From a bacterium (lineage in GTDB: Bacteria > Patescibacteriota > Minisyncoccia > Phycocordibacterales > Phycocordibacteraceae): a stretch of 6,808 nt of DNA. Below the pieces are notes generated by a model. It saw only the letters and a program-made list of their open reading frames with translations. It did not search any database and was not told where the DNA came from. Location: contig JAKAGD010000037.1 of the NCBI GenBank assembly GCA_021817685.1, forward strand, positions 1-6,808, in the 5' to 3' direction. Made by a program: the position numbers and the translations under genes. Shown piece by piece: positions 4,781 to 6,808 of the stretch (position 1 is its first letter; the number at the start of each line of letters is the position of its first letter).

Positions 4781-6744
4781 AGCGCACGCGATACGAAAAA
4801 GCCGATTTCAAATGGGTGAAATGGGGCGGGGCCGATTTCAAACGCATCACCGCCGACATCGTCCGCCGGAAGAGGGTGGCCTATGCCGCGATACGGGCTA
4901 TTCCGGCCGCCGAGCGCACCTTTGAGAACACAGTGTACGCGCTTGAAGCTTCCGGCGACCGCGCGTCGGACGAACTGAACCGCATCAGCCTTTTGAAGGA
5001 GGTCAGTCCCGACCCGAAAGTGCGCGCCGCCGCCTCCGGCGTGCTTGAGTCTCTCCAGAAACGGCTCGTTGAAATTGAGTTTGACCCGCGGATGTACGCG
5101 GCGATGAAGGAGTACGCGAAGAAAAAGGAGAAACTGAAAGGACCGGAGAAACTCCTTTTTGAGGATTTGATGAAAGGATATGCGCGCATGGGTTTCGACT
5201 TGCCCAAAGCAAAGCTCGCAAAGCTCAAGGCGAATATCAAGATGCTCGGCAAACTCTCGCTCGCCTTTGATCGCAACCTGAACGAACACCTGGACCATAT
5301 CCTCGTCACTGAGGCGGAGCTGGACGGCTTGCCGGAAAGCTATCGGGCGAATCTGGCGAAAGTCGGCGAGAAGTACAAAGTGACGCTCGCATATCCGGAC
5401 GTGTATCCGTTTTTGGCCGGAGCGCACGACGAAGAGCGGCGCCGGGAACTCCTGGAGAAATTCGTTCGCAGGGGCGGGACGAAGAATGTCGCTCTTCTCA
5501 AGAAGATGTTCCGTGTGCGCGCCGAGAACGCAAAGCTTCTCGGTTACAAAACGCACGCGGATTATCAAGTCGAGCTCCGCATGGCGAAATCGGCGGCAAA
5601 TATCTGGCGCTTTATACATGATCTTGAGCGGCGCACCAAGAAACAGGCGGCAAAAGACCTCATGATGCTCAAGGCCGACAAGCGCCGCCGCACCGGCAAC
5701 AACAAGGCGGTGCTCGGCGCGCACGATATCGGCTACCTCTTCAAGCAGATACGCAAAGAGAAATTTGATATTGATTCGGACATCGTGAAAGAGTATTTCC
5801 CGTTCGAGCACGTGAAGCAGGCGACGCTGGATGCGTACCAGAAACTGCTCGGGGTCGTTTTTAAGCGGCGGACCGACGTAAAGCTCTGGCATCCGGACGT
5901 CCAGCTCTACGATGTATACGATGCGCGGGACGGCTATCTCTCGACGTTCATACTTGATCTGTACCCGCGCGAAGGGAAATACGGGCATGCCGCGGCGTTC
6001 GAAGTTACGTTCGGGCGGCAAGAGGGGAAGAAGTATCAAGCGCCGCTTGCCGCAATGGTCACGAATTTTCCGAAGCCCAGCGCGGCGAACCCGTCCTTGA
6101 TGAGCCACGGGGAAGTAGAGACCTTCTTCCACGAGTTCGGCCATATCATGCACTTCACGCTCACGAAAGCCCGTTACAGCGCGCAGTCGGGTTTCAATGT
6201 CGCAATGGATTTTGTGGAAGCGCCGTCGCAAATGCTTGAGAACTGGGTATGGGACGCCGGCATGCTCACGCGCCTTTCCAAACACTACAAGACCGGCCGG
6301 CCGCTGCCGAAGGATCTCATCAAACGCATGATCGATGCGCGCCTTTTCGGCGAGGCATGGAGCGTGCGCAGCCAGCTCGTGCTCGCTTCGCTCGATCTCA
6401 CCATTCATACAAAAGGAACGAACGATCCGGTCGCCCTGTACGCCGAATTGGATAAGAAGTTGATGGGCATCACGCCGCCCGCACGCCAGCTCTGGATCGC
6501 CGGCTTCGGCCACATCGCGCACGGATACGACGCCGGTTATTACGGCTACCTCTGGTCAAAGGTCTATGCGGAGGATATGTTCAGCCGTTTTGCGAAGGAA
6601 GGGGTGCTTAACCCGAAGACCGGCGGCGACTATCGGCGCTGGATATTGGAAAAGGGCTCGAGCGAGGAAGAGATGGATCTGGTGCGCGGATTCCTCGGCC
6701 GCAAGCCCAATAACAAAGCGTTTCTGAAGTCCATCGGCGCATAA
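4777..6744 (+). CDS. M3-family zinc oligopeptidase (thimet oligopeptidase/Dcp-like)
   Basis: The product has 655 residues, the usual length for M3A peptidases, which trim short peptides released by larger proteases. The zinc site is FFHEFGHIMH (His452, Glu453, His456), with the third ligand Glu481 in DFVEAPSQMLENW, 25 residues after His456. LMSHGEVETF precedes it, as in thimet oligopeptidase and oligopeptidase A. The C-terminal substrate-binding stretch, FGHIAHGYDAGYYGYLWSKV, has the expected tyrosines. The long charged N-terminal half (about 1-400) would form the helical clam-shell wall. No signal peptide or membrane helix is seen, so it is probably cytoplasmic. ATG 4777 overlaps the HD gene stop by ATGA, and the longer in-frame extension upstream runs inside that gene without family resemblance. 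ADFK occurs twice near the N-terminus (residues 9-12 and 19-22). Which M3 subtype (dipeptidyl carboxypeptidase or oligopeptidase) cannot be told here. Confidence 0.95.
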   Translation: MKRTRYEKADFKWVKWGGADFKRITADIVRRKRVAYAAIRAIPAAERTFENTVYALEASGDRASDELNRISLLKEVSPDPKVRAAASGVLESLQKRLVEIEFDPRMYAAMKEYAKKKEKLKGPEKLLFEDLMKGYARMGFDLPKAKLAKLKANIKMLGKLSLAFDRNLNEHLDHILVTEAELDGLPESYRANLAKVGEKYKVTLAYPDVYPFLAGAHDEERRRELLEKFVRRGGTKNVALLKKMFRVRAENAKLLGYKTHADYQVELRMAKSAANIWRFIHDLERRTKKQAAKDLMMLKADKRRRTGNNKAVLGAHDIGYLFKQIRKEKFDIDSDIVKEYFPFEHVKQATLDAYQKLLGVVFKRRTDVKLWHPDVQLYDVYDARDGYLSTFILDLYPREGKYGHAAAFEVTFGRQEGKKYQAPLAAMVTNFPKPSAANPSLMSHGEVETFFHEFGHIMHFTLTKARYSAQSGFNVAMDFVEAPSQMLENWVWDAGMLTRLSKHYKTGRPLPKDLIKRMIDARLFGEAWSVRSQLVLASLDLTIHTKGTNDPVALYAELDKKLMGITPPARQLWIAGFGHIAHGYDAGYYGYLWSKVYAEDMFSRFAKEGVLNPKTGGDYRRWILEKGSSEEEMDLVRGFLGRKPNNKAFLKSIGA

Positions 6745-6748
6745 ATTG

Positions 6749-6757
6749 TGCTATCTT
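6749..6757 (+). promoter_or_regulatory. putative extended -10 element for the 6765 gene
   Basis: TGC-TATCTT (hexamer 6752-6757) lies in the 20-base gap after the peptidase stop, seven bases before ATG 6765. The predicted transcription start falls within about one base of the start codon. The pyrimidine-rich bases that follow contain no Shine-Dalgarno sequence. Confidence 0.45.
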
Positions 6758-6764
6758 TTCTCCA

Positions 6765-6808
6765 ATGAACGTCGCGGACGTACGCAAACGGTATCTGGAG
6801 TTTAGATC
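6765..6808 (+). CDS. alaS: probable alanine--tRNA ligase, N-terminal fragment (3' end outside window)
   Basis: Only 14 whole codons are present (MNVADVRKRYLEFR) before the window ends. The pattern (V/I)-R-K-x-Y/F-L-x-F right after the initiator is the typical opening of AlaRS, where the next residues are usually a G-H turn and the class II motif 1 region. The ATG follows a -10-like box as at other starts here. The call rests on this short match alone; another protein starting with a similar amphipathic helix cannot be excluded. Confidence 0.55.
   Translation, partial: MNVADVRKRYLEFR

Noticed and set aside
4516..6522. A 668-codon open frame on the minus strand opposite the M3 peptidase and the end of the HD gene
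   Set aside because: It is codon-aligned with the peptidase frame, so it stays open simply because that gene avoids TTA, CTA and TCA codons, as GC-rich genes do. The translation is rich in Arg, His, Phe and Glu with no recognisable domain, while the + strand carries clear catalytic motifs.

Overview
The window is a gene-dense stretch, roughly 55-60% GC by eye, with every gene on the + strand. Nine reading frames fill it almost completely and no gap exceeds about 25 bases. Five junctions are 4-base ATGA overlaps. TGA serves as a stop at several ends, which argues against a UGA-recoded lineage. The compaction, the divergent MnmA tail, the small single-pass envelope proteins and the Cas4-like nuclease type all suggest a Patescibacteria (CPR) bacterium of the Parcubacteria group with fairly high GC. 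That placement is an inference from remembered family resemblance, not a computed phylogeny.

Layout: (1) the 3' two thirds of mnmA (tRNA 2-thiouridylase), cut by the left edge; (2) 716-1129, a small membrane-anchored exported protein with a cysteine pair; (3) 1126-1989, an ATP-cone domain fused to an Mrr-like PD-(D/E)XK nuclease; (4) 1986-2462, a second membrane-anchored protein with a DUF7282-like beta domain; (5) 2464-3261, a RecB/Cas4-like PD-(D/E)XK protein with four cysteines; (6) 3271-3531, a one-domain O6-alkylguanine-DNA alkyltransferase; (7) 3528-4196, ung (uracil-DNA glycosylase); (8) 4217-4780, a SpoT/Mesh1-like HD hydrolase; (9) 4777-6744, an M3 metallopeptidase with HEFGH; (10) from 6765, the first codons of a gene that looks like alaS, cut by the right edge.

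Genes 5-7 form a DNA-processing and repair block: nuclease, direct alkyl-damage reversal and uracil excision. Genes 2-5 alternate envelope protein and nuclease. The rest is housekeeping: tRNA modification, alarmone-type hydrolysis, peptide turnover and tRNA charging.

The most interesting signal lies in how the genes start. Six of the eight starts visible inside the window have a TANNNT hexamer just upstream. In four of these exactly six bases separate the hexamer from the ATG, so transcription would begin on the A of the start codon. This suggests that much of the window is transcribed from short internal promoters giving leaderless mRNAs, most of them embedded in the 3' end of the preceding gene. 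Of the other two starts, ung has a good Shine-Dalgarno sequence inside an ATGA overlap and the ATP-cone gene has only the ATGA overlap. No RNA gene, mobile element, CRISPR array or clear terminator was found.
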